Assembly: GCA_947471745.1 (NCBI GenBank)
Contig: CANJKZ010000013.1
Location: 1,488,001-1,552,000 of the forward strand
Source of the DNA: Closterium sp. Naga37s-1
Lineage: Eukaryota > Streptophyta > Zygnematophyceae > Desmidiales > Closteriaceae
DNA length: 64,000 nt
Reading direction: 5' to 3'
Below the pieces are notes generated by a model. The model worked only from the letters and a program-made list of their open reading frames with translations. It ran no database searches and was not told the DNA's origin. Below, piece by piece: positions 1-10,800 of the stretch. Position 1 is the stretch's first letter, and each line of letters opens with the position of its first letter. The position numbers and the translations under genes were made by a program.

Positions 1-78
1 AGCCGTCGTGGCGAATCGTCAGTGGCTTCCAGGTGGGTGCTGCTTGCTCGATGTTGGAAGCGCTTTTGGACCTCCAAT

Positions 79-210
79 CTGCTCACCTCTGCTCACCTCT
101 GCTCACCTCTGCTCACCTCTGCTCACCTCTGCTCACCTCTGCTCACCTCTGCTCACCTCTGCTCACCTGCTCACCTCTGCTCACCTCTGCTCACCTCTGC
201 TCACCTCTGC
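79..210. repeat. 10-bp tandem repeat (GCTCACCTCT)n
   Basis: About 13 copies of GCTCACCTCT, with one shortened unit near 168-173. It reads open as a Ser/Ala/His/Leu-rich peptide, but that is a by-product of the repeat. Confidence 0.95.
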
Positions 211-354
211 TGAACAATCACCTGGGTTGACGGGTGTGTTAAATCGATGGGCTAGCAAGAGAACCCACGATCACGACTCAGACTCATACCCACACTCCCC
301 TCATGTGCTCATTTGTGTTACATTCTGAGTCTTCTCAACGTCCACTCTCTGGCC

Positions 355-425
355 CTCCAATTCCTGATCATCCAATCCCTCGTCGTCCAATCCCTAGTTG
401 TCCAATCCCTGGTCGTCCAATCCGT
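355..425. repeat. 15-bp tandem repeat, CCAATCCCTNGTNGT type
   Basis: About five imperfect copies of a 15-bp unit. No gene is recognised in 1-480. Confidence 0.85.
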
Positions 426-482
426 ATTCCCCCGACCTCTGGTATTTTTCTTGAGGCGTCTAAGAATTAGCTGGTGCGACTG

Positions 483-760
483 GCTTGCTCCTGCCCCCTA
501 CCCACCTACCTACCAGGGCGTGCCAGCAACTCATCTCGTTGCGGGTTCAAACTCCCTCGCCTGTGCCCTCGTGGTCAGATCCCTAGCTGTGCAATCCCTA
601 ATCTTCCCATCTTTGGTCTCATTTTAACATGCTCACCCCTGCCCCCTACCTACCCACCATGGCGTGCCAGCAACTCACCTCATCGCCGACTCAAACTCCC
701 TCGCCTGTGCTCTCGTGGTCCGCCGCGCCTGCCACTTCTGGTCGCCCATCGGCCTCCCCA
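483..760. repeat. About 150-bp direct duplication
   Basis: 483-610 and 632-760 are diverged direct copies. Both contain CTGCCCCCTACC, CGTGCCAGCAACTCA and CAAACTCCCTCGCCTGTG. The second copy contains the ATG at 659 that could start the glycosyltransferase. It fits the edge-duplication pattern seen around other exons of this window. Confidence 0.8.
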
Positions 761-995
761 ACCCCTCTTCTTCCTCCACTGCTACTGCTGCTGGCACTGA
801 TGCTGCTGATGGTGGTGCCGGAAGTGACAGTGGGGGCAGAGTCACCACGACGACCCACGGGCACTACAGTGGGTACTGGTACAGCATGGACGGCAGGGAT
901 TTGTCTCTTCTGCGCTCCAGTGAGGACGTGTGCGGCCATGGCACCAGACAACTGCCCAGGCCCTTTTCGCCCAAGAGATTCGGCACCACAGACAA
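659..995 (+). CDS. Candidate 5' exon(s) of the GT61-like gene (uncertain)
   Basis: Two overlapping readings are possible and I cannot choose between them. From the ATG at 659, one frame gives a Ser/Thr/Pro-rich start followed by a hydrophobic stretch (PLLPPLLLLLALMLLMVV). That would suit the signal anchor of a type II Golgi/ER glycosyltransferase. The +2-shifted frame gives YSMDGRDLSLLRSSEDVCGH and then TTDKYVCFSQVW, which looks more like folded protein; a good donor (CAA|GTACGT) sits at 996. The hydrophobic stretch lies over a GCTGCT-rich tract and may be accidental. No acceptor or phase links either reading firmly to the exons further right. Confidence 0.3.
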
Positions 996-1062
996 GTACG
1001 TGTGTTTTAGCCAAGTCTGGCAGTTTGCTGCTGTGATGATCCCAAAATGCTTATCAAAAGCT

Positions 1063-1136
1063 GCACAGGTGGGCAGCAGGTGGGCGGCAAGTGGGCGGTA
1101 GGTGGGCGGCAAGTGGGCGGCAGGTGGGCGGCGGAG
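1063..1136. repeat. 11-bp tandem repeat (GTGGGCGGCAG)n
   Basis: Six or seven imperfect copies of GTGGGCGGCAG/GTGGGCGGCAA in a probable intron of the GT61-like gene. Confidence 0.85.
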
Positions 1137-1309
1137 GAAAGGTCGAATATGCTCTAGGGCTATACATCAATCACTTTGAGACGTCTCAAAATTCGTCTCC
1201 TTGCACTTGCACACGTACCACAACTTCCTTTGCATCTGGTCGTTTGCAGTTACTATGCAAACCCGCTGCATGTGCATAAGCTAATCTGTTTCTCATATTG
1301 CATCGCATC

Positions 1310-1365
1310 ACATGGCATGGCATGGGATAGCATAGCGTGGCATGGCATGGCATGGCATGGCATGA
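1310..1365. repeat. CATGG-rich 5-bp tandem repeat
   Basis: Degenerate tandem GGCAT units. A related GTGGCATGGGGTGAC block occurs at 2393-2462 and a CCATGCCAT block at 13147-13185, so this motif recurs in the same gene. Confidence 0.8.
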
Positions 1366-1479
1366 CGGCAGGGTCCAGGAGAAGATGGGCATATTCCTTT
1401 CAACAGAGCAGCGAGATCAAATACTGCAGCAGCAGTGCAAGCTGGGACACAAGGTGATGCTTTTACCTCAAATAAGGAA

Positions 1480-1545
1480 ATATATATATATAATGTATAT
1501 GTATTTGTGTGTGCGTATATATATGTATATATATATATATATGTA
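1480..1545. repeat. (TA)n/(TG)n microsatellite
   Basis: An AT-rich run of TATATA broken by TGTATG units. It is presumably intronic. Confidence 0.85.
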
Positions 1546-1639
1546 TGCTGTCGAAACAGCCCAGGCTGGGAGACAAGGTGATGGCCCTCCGTCCCCCATT
1601 TTGCCATTCCTCTTTCTCCCACCTTCTCCATTTCCCCAT

Positions 1640-1845
1640 TCACCAGAGTGGGCAGATGTGACCTTCCCCGGGTGGCAGCTTCCCAGGCAGGTACCATCGA
1701 CCCCTTCCTGGTGCTTTCACATCCGGCATCATCTGGCCCCCTCCCACTCACGCACTATCCCTCCCTCCCTCCCTCCCTCCCCATCCCCCCAGCCACCGGA
1801 GTGGGTAGATGTGACCTCCCCCGGGAGGCAACTACCCAGGTACCG
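1640..1845 (+). repeat. Duplicated acceptor + exon start (PEWxDVT segment)
   Basis: 1645-1695 and 1793-1845 are copies. Both carry an acceptor-like pyrimidine run and encode PEW(A/V)DVT..P..QLPR. The second copy runs on into a long open exon (RRAVMSPHDSFLGHFWERVG, to about 2370), so it is taken as the functional one. The first is an intronic remnant. Confidence 0.7.
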
Positions 1846-4800
1846 CCGGGCAGTGATGTCGCCACACGACTCGTTCCTGGGCCACTTCTGGGAGCGCGTG
1901 GGCGTGCTGGCGGAGCTGCTGCTCGCCCTCCACTCCTCCCTCTCCCTCCCCCCGCCCTCCCCTCCGCCCTCCCCCAATTCCCCGCCTCCCCCTCATGCTT
2001 CTCGCTTGACTGGTGATGGTCTAGGGGGTGGGGTGGGGGAGGAGGGAGGGGAGGGGGTGGATGGGGAAGAGAGTAGTGGGGGTGGTGGTGGTGGTGGTGG
2101 GGAGAGTGGGGCTGCAAGAGGAGGGGAGGGAGAGGAGGAGGGGGGAGTGGGGGAAGGTGCAGAGGAGAGGGATGGTGTTGCTGTGTCCATCACTGCTTCT
2201 TCAACTGCTGCTGATGCTGATGGTGCTACGGATGCTGCTGCTGCTGGTGCTGCTGATGCTGGTGCTGATGCTGGTGCTGATGCTGGTGCAGATGGTGGTG
2301 CGTTCACGCCAGTGGTGCTGACTCCCTCGCCCCTCACGCACACTGCAGTGATGTTTGGCACCGACATTGATGGTACGGCATAGGGCCTTCTTGGTGGCAT
2401 GGGGTGTCGTGGCATGGGGTGACGTGGCATGGGGTGACGTGGCATGAGATTGCATGGCATGGGACCATATGGCCTGCAGCCCTCGCATTTACAAATGTTA
2501 CTGCATGGGCCAGACAAATACATCCATACCTATTCTCTCTCTGTCCTCCTTTTCGATTGCACCCCCCCTCTCGCCCCTCCCTGTGTCCCACCCACCATCC
2601 TCTTCTCCTCAAACTGAATTCGGCACGTTCACATGCGATCCAAGCTTCTCTCTTTGACCTCGCTACTCGTCCTTTGTCCTTTCATCACCAAAACTAATTT
2701 TCTCTGTTTTCCTCCCCATGCCCCCCCGCCCCTCCCATCCCCCACCGTCCTCTCCGCGTGTAAAGTGAAGTCGGCACGTTCGCCGGCAATTTAAGCCGCA
2801 TTCTCTTTGGCGCCGCCACGCCTCTGATTCCCGGCCGCCGCCTGCACTGGGGGGACGAGCCCCACCTGTGCTTTGGAGAGGTCGTATTCCCTCTGCACAC
2901 CGCCTATTCCATGTGAGCCACACAAAAGACAACACTGCACTTGTAACACATGCAGCAGAACAGGAGGTATACTCTGTGTAAGCCTGTCATCCTGAGTAGA
3001 CCTCCTGTTCTGCTGCACCGCGAACTCCATCTATCTATAGCTCCGGGCCTGCCTGCACCGGGGGGACGAGCCCCACCTGTGCTTCGGAGAGGTCAACTTC
3101 CCACTTCACACCGCCTATTCCATGAGAGCTTGCTGCACACATGCTGCTTGCTGCACACATGCTGCTTGCTGCACACATGCTGCTTGCTGCACACATGCTG
3201 CTTGCTGCACACATGCTGCTTGCTGCACACATGCTGCTTGCTGCACACATGCTGCTTGCTGCACACATGCTGCTTGCTGCACACATGCTGCTTGCTGCAC
3301 ACATGCTGCTTGCTGCACACATGCTGCTTGCTGCACACATGCTGCTTGCTGCACACATGCTGCTTGCTGCACACATGCTGCTTGCTGCACACATGCTGCT
3401 TGCTGCACACATGCTGCTTGCTGCACACATGCTGCTTGCTGCACACATGCTGCTTGCTGCACACAATGCTGCTTGCTGCACACATGCTGCCTTGCTGCAC
3501 ACATGCTGCTTGCTGCACACATGCTGCTTGCTGCACACATGCTGCTTGCTGCACACATGCTGCTTGCTGCACACATGCTGCTTGCTGCACACATGCTGCT
3601 TGCTGCACACATGCTGCTTGCTGCACACATGCTGCTTGCTGCACACATGCTGCTTGCTGCACACATGCTGCTTGCTGCACACATGCTGCTTGCTGCACAC
3701 ATGCTGCTTGCTGCACACATGCTGCTTGCTGCACACATGCTGCTTGCTGCACACATGCTGCTTGCTGCACACATGCTGCTTGCTGCACACATGCTGCTTG
3801 CTGCACACATGCTGCTTGCTGCACACATGCTGCTTGCTGCACACATGCTGCTTGCTGCACACATGCTGCTTGCTGCACACATGCTGCTTGCTGCACACAT
3901 GCTGCTTGCTGCACACATGCTGCTTGCTGCACACATGCTGCTTGCTGCACACATGCTGCTTGCTGCACACATGCTGCTTGCTGCACACATGCTGCTTGCT
4001 GCACACATGCTGCTTGCTGCACACATGCTGCTTGCTGCACACATGCTGCTTGCTGCACACATGCTGCTTGCTGCACACATGCTGCTTGCTGCACCACATG
4101 CTGCTTGCTGCACACATGCTGCTTGCTGCACACATGCTGCTTGCTGCACACATGCTGCTTGCTGCACACATGCTGCTTGCTGCACACATGCTGCTTGCTG
4201 CACACATGCTGCTTGCTGCACACATGCTGCTTGCTGCACACATGCTGCTTGCTGCACACATGCTGCTTGCTGCACACATGCTGCTTGCTGCACACATGCT
4301 GCTTGCTGCACACATGCTGCTTGCTGCACACATGCTGCTTGCTGCACACATGCTGCTTGCTGCACACATGCTGCTTGCTGCACACATGCTGCTTGCTGCA
4401 CACATGCTGCTTGCTGCACACATGCTGCTTGCTGCACACATGCTGCTTGCTGCACACATGCTGCTTGCTGCACACATGCTGCTTGCTGCACACATGCTGC
4501 TTGCTGCACACATGCTGCTTGCTGCACACATGCTGCTTGCTGCACACATGCTGCTTGCTGCACACATGCTGCTTGCTGCACACATGCTGCTTGCTGCACA
4601 CATGCTGCTTGCTGCACACATGCTGCTTGCTGCACACATGCTGCTTGCTGCACACATGCTGCTTGCTGCACACATGCTGCTTGCTGCACACATGCTGCTT
4701 GCTGCACACATGCTGCTTGCTGCACACATGCTGCTTGCTGCACACATGCTGCTTGCTGCACACATGCTGCTTGCTGCACACATGCTGCTTGCTGCACACA

Positions 4801-7800
4801 TGCTGCTTGCTGCACACATGCTGCTTGCTGCACACATGCTGCTTGCTGCACACATGCTGCTTGCTGCACACATGCTGCTTGCTGCACACATGCTGCTTGC
4901 TGCACACATGCTGCTTGCTGCACACATGCTGCTTGCTGCACACATGCTGCTTGCTGCACACATGCTGCTTGCTGCACACATGCTGCTTGCTGCACACATG
5001 CTGCTTGCTGCACACATGCTGCTTGCTGCACACATGCTGCTTGCTGCACACATGCTGCTTGCTGCACACATGCTGCTTGCTGCACACATGCTGCTTGCTG
5101 CACACATGCTGCTTGCTGCACACATGCTGCTTGCTGCACACATGCTGCTTGCTGCACACATGCTGCTTGCTGCACACATGCTGCTTGCTGCACACATGCT
5201 GCTTGCTGCACACATGCTGCTTGCTGCACACATGCTGCTTGCTGCACACATGCTGCTTGCTGCACACATGCTGCTTGCTGCACACATGCTGCTTGCTGCA
5301 CACATGCTGCTTGCTGCACACATGCTGCTTGCTGCACACATGCTGCTTGCTGCACACATGCTGCTTGCTGCACACATGCTGCTTGCTGCACACATGCTGC
5401 TTGCTGCACACATGCTGCTTGCTGCACACATGCTGCTTGCTGCACACATGCTGCTTGCTGCACACATGCTGCTTGCTGCACACATGCTGCTTGCTGCACA
5501 CATGCTGCTTGCTGCACACATGCTGCTTGCTGCACACATGCTGCTTGCTGCACACATGCTGCTTGCTGCACACATGCTGCTTGCTGCACACATGCTGCTT
5601 GCTGCACACATGCTGCTTGCTGCACACATGCTGCTTGCTGCACACATGCTGCTTGCTGCACACATGCTGCTTGCTGCACACATGCTGCTTGCTGCACACA
5701 TGCTGCTTGCTGCACACATGCTGCTTGCTGCACACATGCTGCTTGCTGCACACATGCTGCTTGCTGCACACATGCTGCTTGCTGCACACATGCTGCTTGC
5801 TGCACACATGCTGCTTGCTGCACACATGCTGCTTGCTGCACACATGCTGCTTGCTGCACACATGCTGCTTGCTGCACACATGCTGCTTGCTGCACACATG
5901 CTGCTTGCTGCACACATGCTGCTTGCTGCACACATGCTGCTTGCTGCACACATGCTGCTTGCTGCACACATGCTGCTTGCTGCACACATGCTGCTTGCTG
6001 CACACATGCTGCTTGCTGCACACATGCTGCTTGCTGCACACATGCTGCTTGCTGCACACATGCTGCTTGCTGCACACATGCTGCTTGCTGCACACATGCT
6101 GCTTGCTGCACACATGCTGCTTGCTGCACACATGCTGCTTGCTGCACACATGCTGCTTGCTGCACACATGCTGCTTGCTGCACACATGCTGCTTGCTGCA
6201 CACATGCTGCTTGCTGCACACATGCTGCTTGCTGCACACATGCTGCTTGCTGCACACATGCTGCTTGCTGCACACATGCTGCTTGCTGCACACATGCTGC
6301 TTGCTGCACACATGCTGCTTGCTGCACACATGCTGCTTGCTGCACACATGCTGCTTGCTGCACACATGCTGCTTGCTGCACACATGCTGCTTGCTGCACA
6401 CATGCTGCTTGCTGCACACATGCTGCTTGCTGCACACATGCTGCTTGCTGCACACATGCTGCTTGCTGCACACATGCTGCTTGCTGCACACATGCTGCTT
6501 GCTGCACACATGCTGCTTGCTGCACACATGCTGCTTGCTGCACACATGCTGCTTGCTGCACACATGCTGCTTGCTGCACACATGCTGCTTGCTGCACACA
6601 TGCTGCTTGCTGCACACATGCTGCTTGCTGCACACATGCTGCTTGCTGCACACATGCTGCTTGCTGCACACATGCTGCTTGCTGCACACATGCTGCTTGC
6701 TGCACACATGCTGCTTGCTGCACACATGCTGCTTGCTGCACACATGCTGCTTGCTGCACACATGCTGCTTGCTGCACACATGCTGCTTGCTGCACACATG
6801 CTGCTTGCTGCACACATGCTGCTTGCTGCACACATGCTGCTTGCTGCACACATGCTGCTTGCTGCACACATGCTGCTTGCTGCACACATGCTGCTTGCTG
6901 CACACATGCTGCTTGCTGCACACATGCTGCTTGCTGCACACATGCTGCTTGCTGCACACATGCTGCTTGCTGCACACATGCTGCTTGCTGCACACATGCT
7001 GCTTGCTGCACACATGCTGCTTGCTGCACACATGCTGCTTGCTGCACACATGCTGCTTGCTGCACACATGCTGCTTGCTGCACACATGCTGCTTGCTGCA
7101 CACATGCTGCTTGCTGCACACATGCTGCTTGCTGCACACATGCTGCTTGCTGCACACATGCTGCTTGCTGCACACATGCTGCTTGCTGCACACATGCTGC
7201 TTGCTGCACACATGCTGCTTGCTGCACACATGCTGCTTGCTGCACACATGCTGCTTGCTGCACACATGCTGCTTGCTGCACACATGCTGCTTGCTGCACA
7301 CATGCTGCTTGCTGCACACATGCTGCTTGCTGCACACATGCTGCTTGCTGCACACATGCTGCTTGCTGCACACATGCTGCTTGCTGCACACATGCTGCTT
7401 GCTGCACACATGCTGCTTGCTGCACACATGCTGCTTGCTGCACACATGCTGCTTGCTGCACACATGCTGCTTGCTGCACACATGCTGCTTGCTGCACACA
7501 TGCTGCTTGCTGCACACATGCTGCTTGCTGCACACATGCTGCTTGCTGCACACATGCTGCTTGCTGCACACATGCTGCTTGCTGCACACATGCTGCTTGC
7601 TGCACACATGCTGCTTGCTGCACACATGCTGCTTGCTGCACACATGCTGCTTGCTGCACACATGCTGCTTGCTGCACACATGCTGCTTGCTGCACACATG
7701 CTGCTTGCTGCACACATGCTGCTTGCTGCACACATGCTGCTTGCTGCACACATGCTGCTTGCTGCACACATGCTGCTTGCTGCACACATGCTGCTTGCTG

Positions 7801-10800
7801 CACACATGCTGCTTGCTGCACACATGCTGCTTGCTGCACACATGCTGCTTGCTGCACACATGCTGCTTGCTGCACACATGCTGCTTGCTGCACACATGCT
7901 GCTTGCTGCACACATGCTGCTTGCTGCACACATGCTGCTTGCTGCACACATGCTGCTTGCTGCACACATGCTGCTTGCTGCACACATGCTGCTTGCTGCA
8001 CACATGCTGCTTGCTGCACACATGCTGCTTGCTGCACACATGCTGCTTGCTGCACACATGCTGCTTGCTGCACACATGCTGCTTGCTGCACACATGCTGC
8101 TTGCTGCACACATGCTGCTTGCTGCACACATGCTGCTTGCTGCACACATGCTGCTTGCTGCACACATGCTGCTTGCTGCACACATGCTGCTTGCTGCACA
8201 CATGCTGCTTGCTGCACACATGCTGCTTGCTGCACACATGCTGCTTGCTGCACACATGCTGCTTGCTGCACACATGCTGCTTGCTGCACACATGCTGCTT
8301 GCTGCACACATGCTGCTTGCTGCACACATGCTGCTTGCTGCACACATGCTGCTTGCTGCACACATGCTGCTTGCTGCACACATGCTGCTTGCTGCACACA
8401 TGCTGCTTGCTGCACACATGCTGCTTGCTGCACACATGCTGCTTGCTGCACACATGCTGCTTGCTGCACACATGCTGCTTGCTGCACACATGCTGCTTGC
8501 TGCACACATGCTGCTTGCTGCACACATGCTGCTTGCTGCACACATGCTGCTTGCTGCACACATGCTGCTTGCTGCACACATGCTGCTTGCTGCACACATG
8601 CTGCTTGCTGCACACATGCTGCTTGCTGCACACATGCTGCTTGCTGCACACATGCTGCTTGCTGCACACATGCTGCTTGCTGCACACATGCTGCTTGCTG
8701 CACACATGCTGCTTGCTGCACACATGCTGCTTGCTGCACACATGCTGCTTGCTGCACACATGCTGCTTGCTGCACACATGCTGCTTGCTGCACACATGCT
8801 GCTTGCTGCACACATGCTGCTTGCTGCACACATGCTGCTTGCTGCACACATGCTGCTTGCTGCACACATGCTGCTTGCTGCACACATGCTGCTTGCCTGG
8901 CACACATGCTGCTTGCTGCACACATGCTGCTTGCTGCACACATGCTGCTTGCTGCACACATGCTGCTTGCTGCACACATGCTGCTTGCTGCACACATGCT
9001 GCTTGCTGCACACATGCTGCTTGCTGCACACATGCTGCTTGCTGCACACATGCTGCTTGCTGCACACATGCTGCTTGCTGCACACATGCTGCTTGCTGCA
9101 CACATGCTGCTTGCTGCACACATGCTGCTTGCTGCACACATGCTGCTTGCTGCACACATGCTGCTTGCTGCACACATGCTGCTTGCTGCACACATGCTGC
9201 TTGCTGCACACATGCTGCTTGCTGCACACATGCTGCTTGCTGCACACATGCTGCTTGCTGCACACATGCTGCTTGCTGCACACATGCTGCTTGCTGCACA
9301 CATGCTGCTTGCTGCACACATGCTGCTTGCTGCACACATGCTGCTTGCTGCACACATGCTGCTTGCTGCACACATGCTGCTTGCTGCACACATGCTGCTT
9401 GCTGCACACATGCTGCTTGCTGCACACATGCTGCTTGCTGCACACATGCTGCTTGCTGCACACATGCTGCTTGCTGCACACATGCTGCTTGCTGCACACA
9501 TGCTGCTTGCTGCACACATGCTGCTTGCTGCACACATGCTGCTTGCTGCACACATGCTGCTTGCTGCACACATGCTGCTTGCTGCACACATGCTGCTTGC
9601 TGCACACATGCTGCTTGCTGCACACATGCTGCTTGCTGCACACATGCTGCTTGCTGCACACATGCTGCTTGCTGCACACATGCTGCTTGCTGCACACATG
9701 CTGCTTGCTGCACACATGCTGCTTGCTGCACACATGCTGCTTGCTGCACACATGCTGCTTGCTGCACACATGCTGCTTGCTGCACACATGCTGCTTGCTG
9801 CACACATGCTGCTTGCTGCACACATGCTGCTTGCTGCACACATGCTGCTTGCTGCACACATGCTGCTTGCTGCACACATGCTGCTTGCTGCACACATGCT
9901 GCTTGCTGCACACATGCTGCTTGCTGCACACATGCTGCTTGCTGCACACATGCTGCTTGCTGCACACATGCTGCTTGCTGCACACATGCTGCTTGCTGCA
10001 CACATGCTGCTTGCTGCACACATGCTGCTTGCTGCACACATGCTGCTTGCTGCACACATGCTGCTTGCTGCACACATGCTGCTTGCTGCACACATGCTGC
10101 TTGCTGCACACATGCTGCTTGCTGCACACATGCTGCTTGCTGCACACATGCTGCTTGCTGCACACATGCTGCTTGCTGCACACATGCTGCTTGCTGCACA
10201 CATGCTGCTTGCTGCACACATGCTGCTTGCTGCACACATGCTGCTTGCTGCACACATGCTGCTTGCTGCACACATGCTGCTTGCTGCACACATGCTGCTT
10301 GCTGCACACATGCTGCTTGCTGCACACATGCTGCTTGCTGCACACATGCTGCTTGCTGCACACATGCTGCTTGCTGCACACATGCTGCTTGCTGCACACA
10401 TGCTGCTTGCTGCACACATGCTGCTTGCTGCACACATGCTGCTTGCTGCACACATGCTGCTTGCTGCACACATGCTGCTTGCTGCACACATGCTGCTTGC
10501 TGCACACATGCTGCTTGCTGCACACATGCTGCTTGCTGCACACATGCTGCTTGCTGCACACATGCTGCTTGCTGCACACATGCTGCTTGCTGCACACATG
10601 CTGCTTGCTGCACACATGCTGCTTGCTGCACACATGCTGCTTGCTGCACACATGCTGCTTGCTGCACACATGCTGCTTGCTGCACACATGCTGCTTGCTG
10701 CACACATGCTGCTTGCTGCACACATGCTGCTTGCTGCACACATGCTGCTTGCTGCACACATGCTGCTTGCTGCACACATGCTGCTTGCTGCACACATGCT

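Noticed and set aside
530..575. tRNA-like B box (GGGTTCAAACTCCC)
   Set aside because: No matching A box, acceptor stem or anticodon arm could be folded around it, and the second copy at about 690 has lost the motif.
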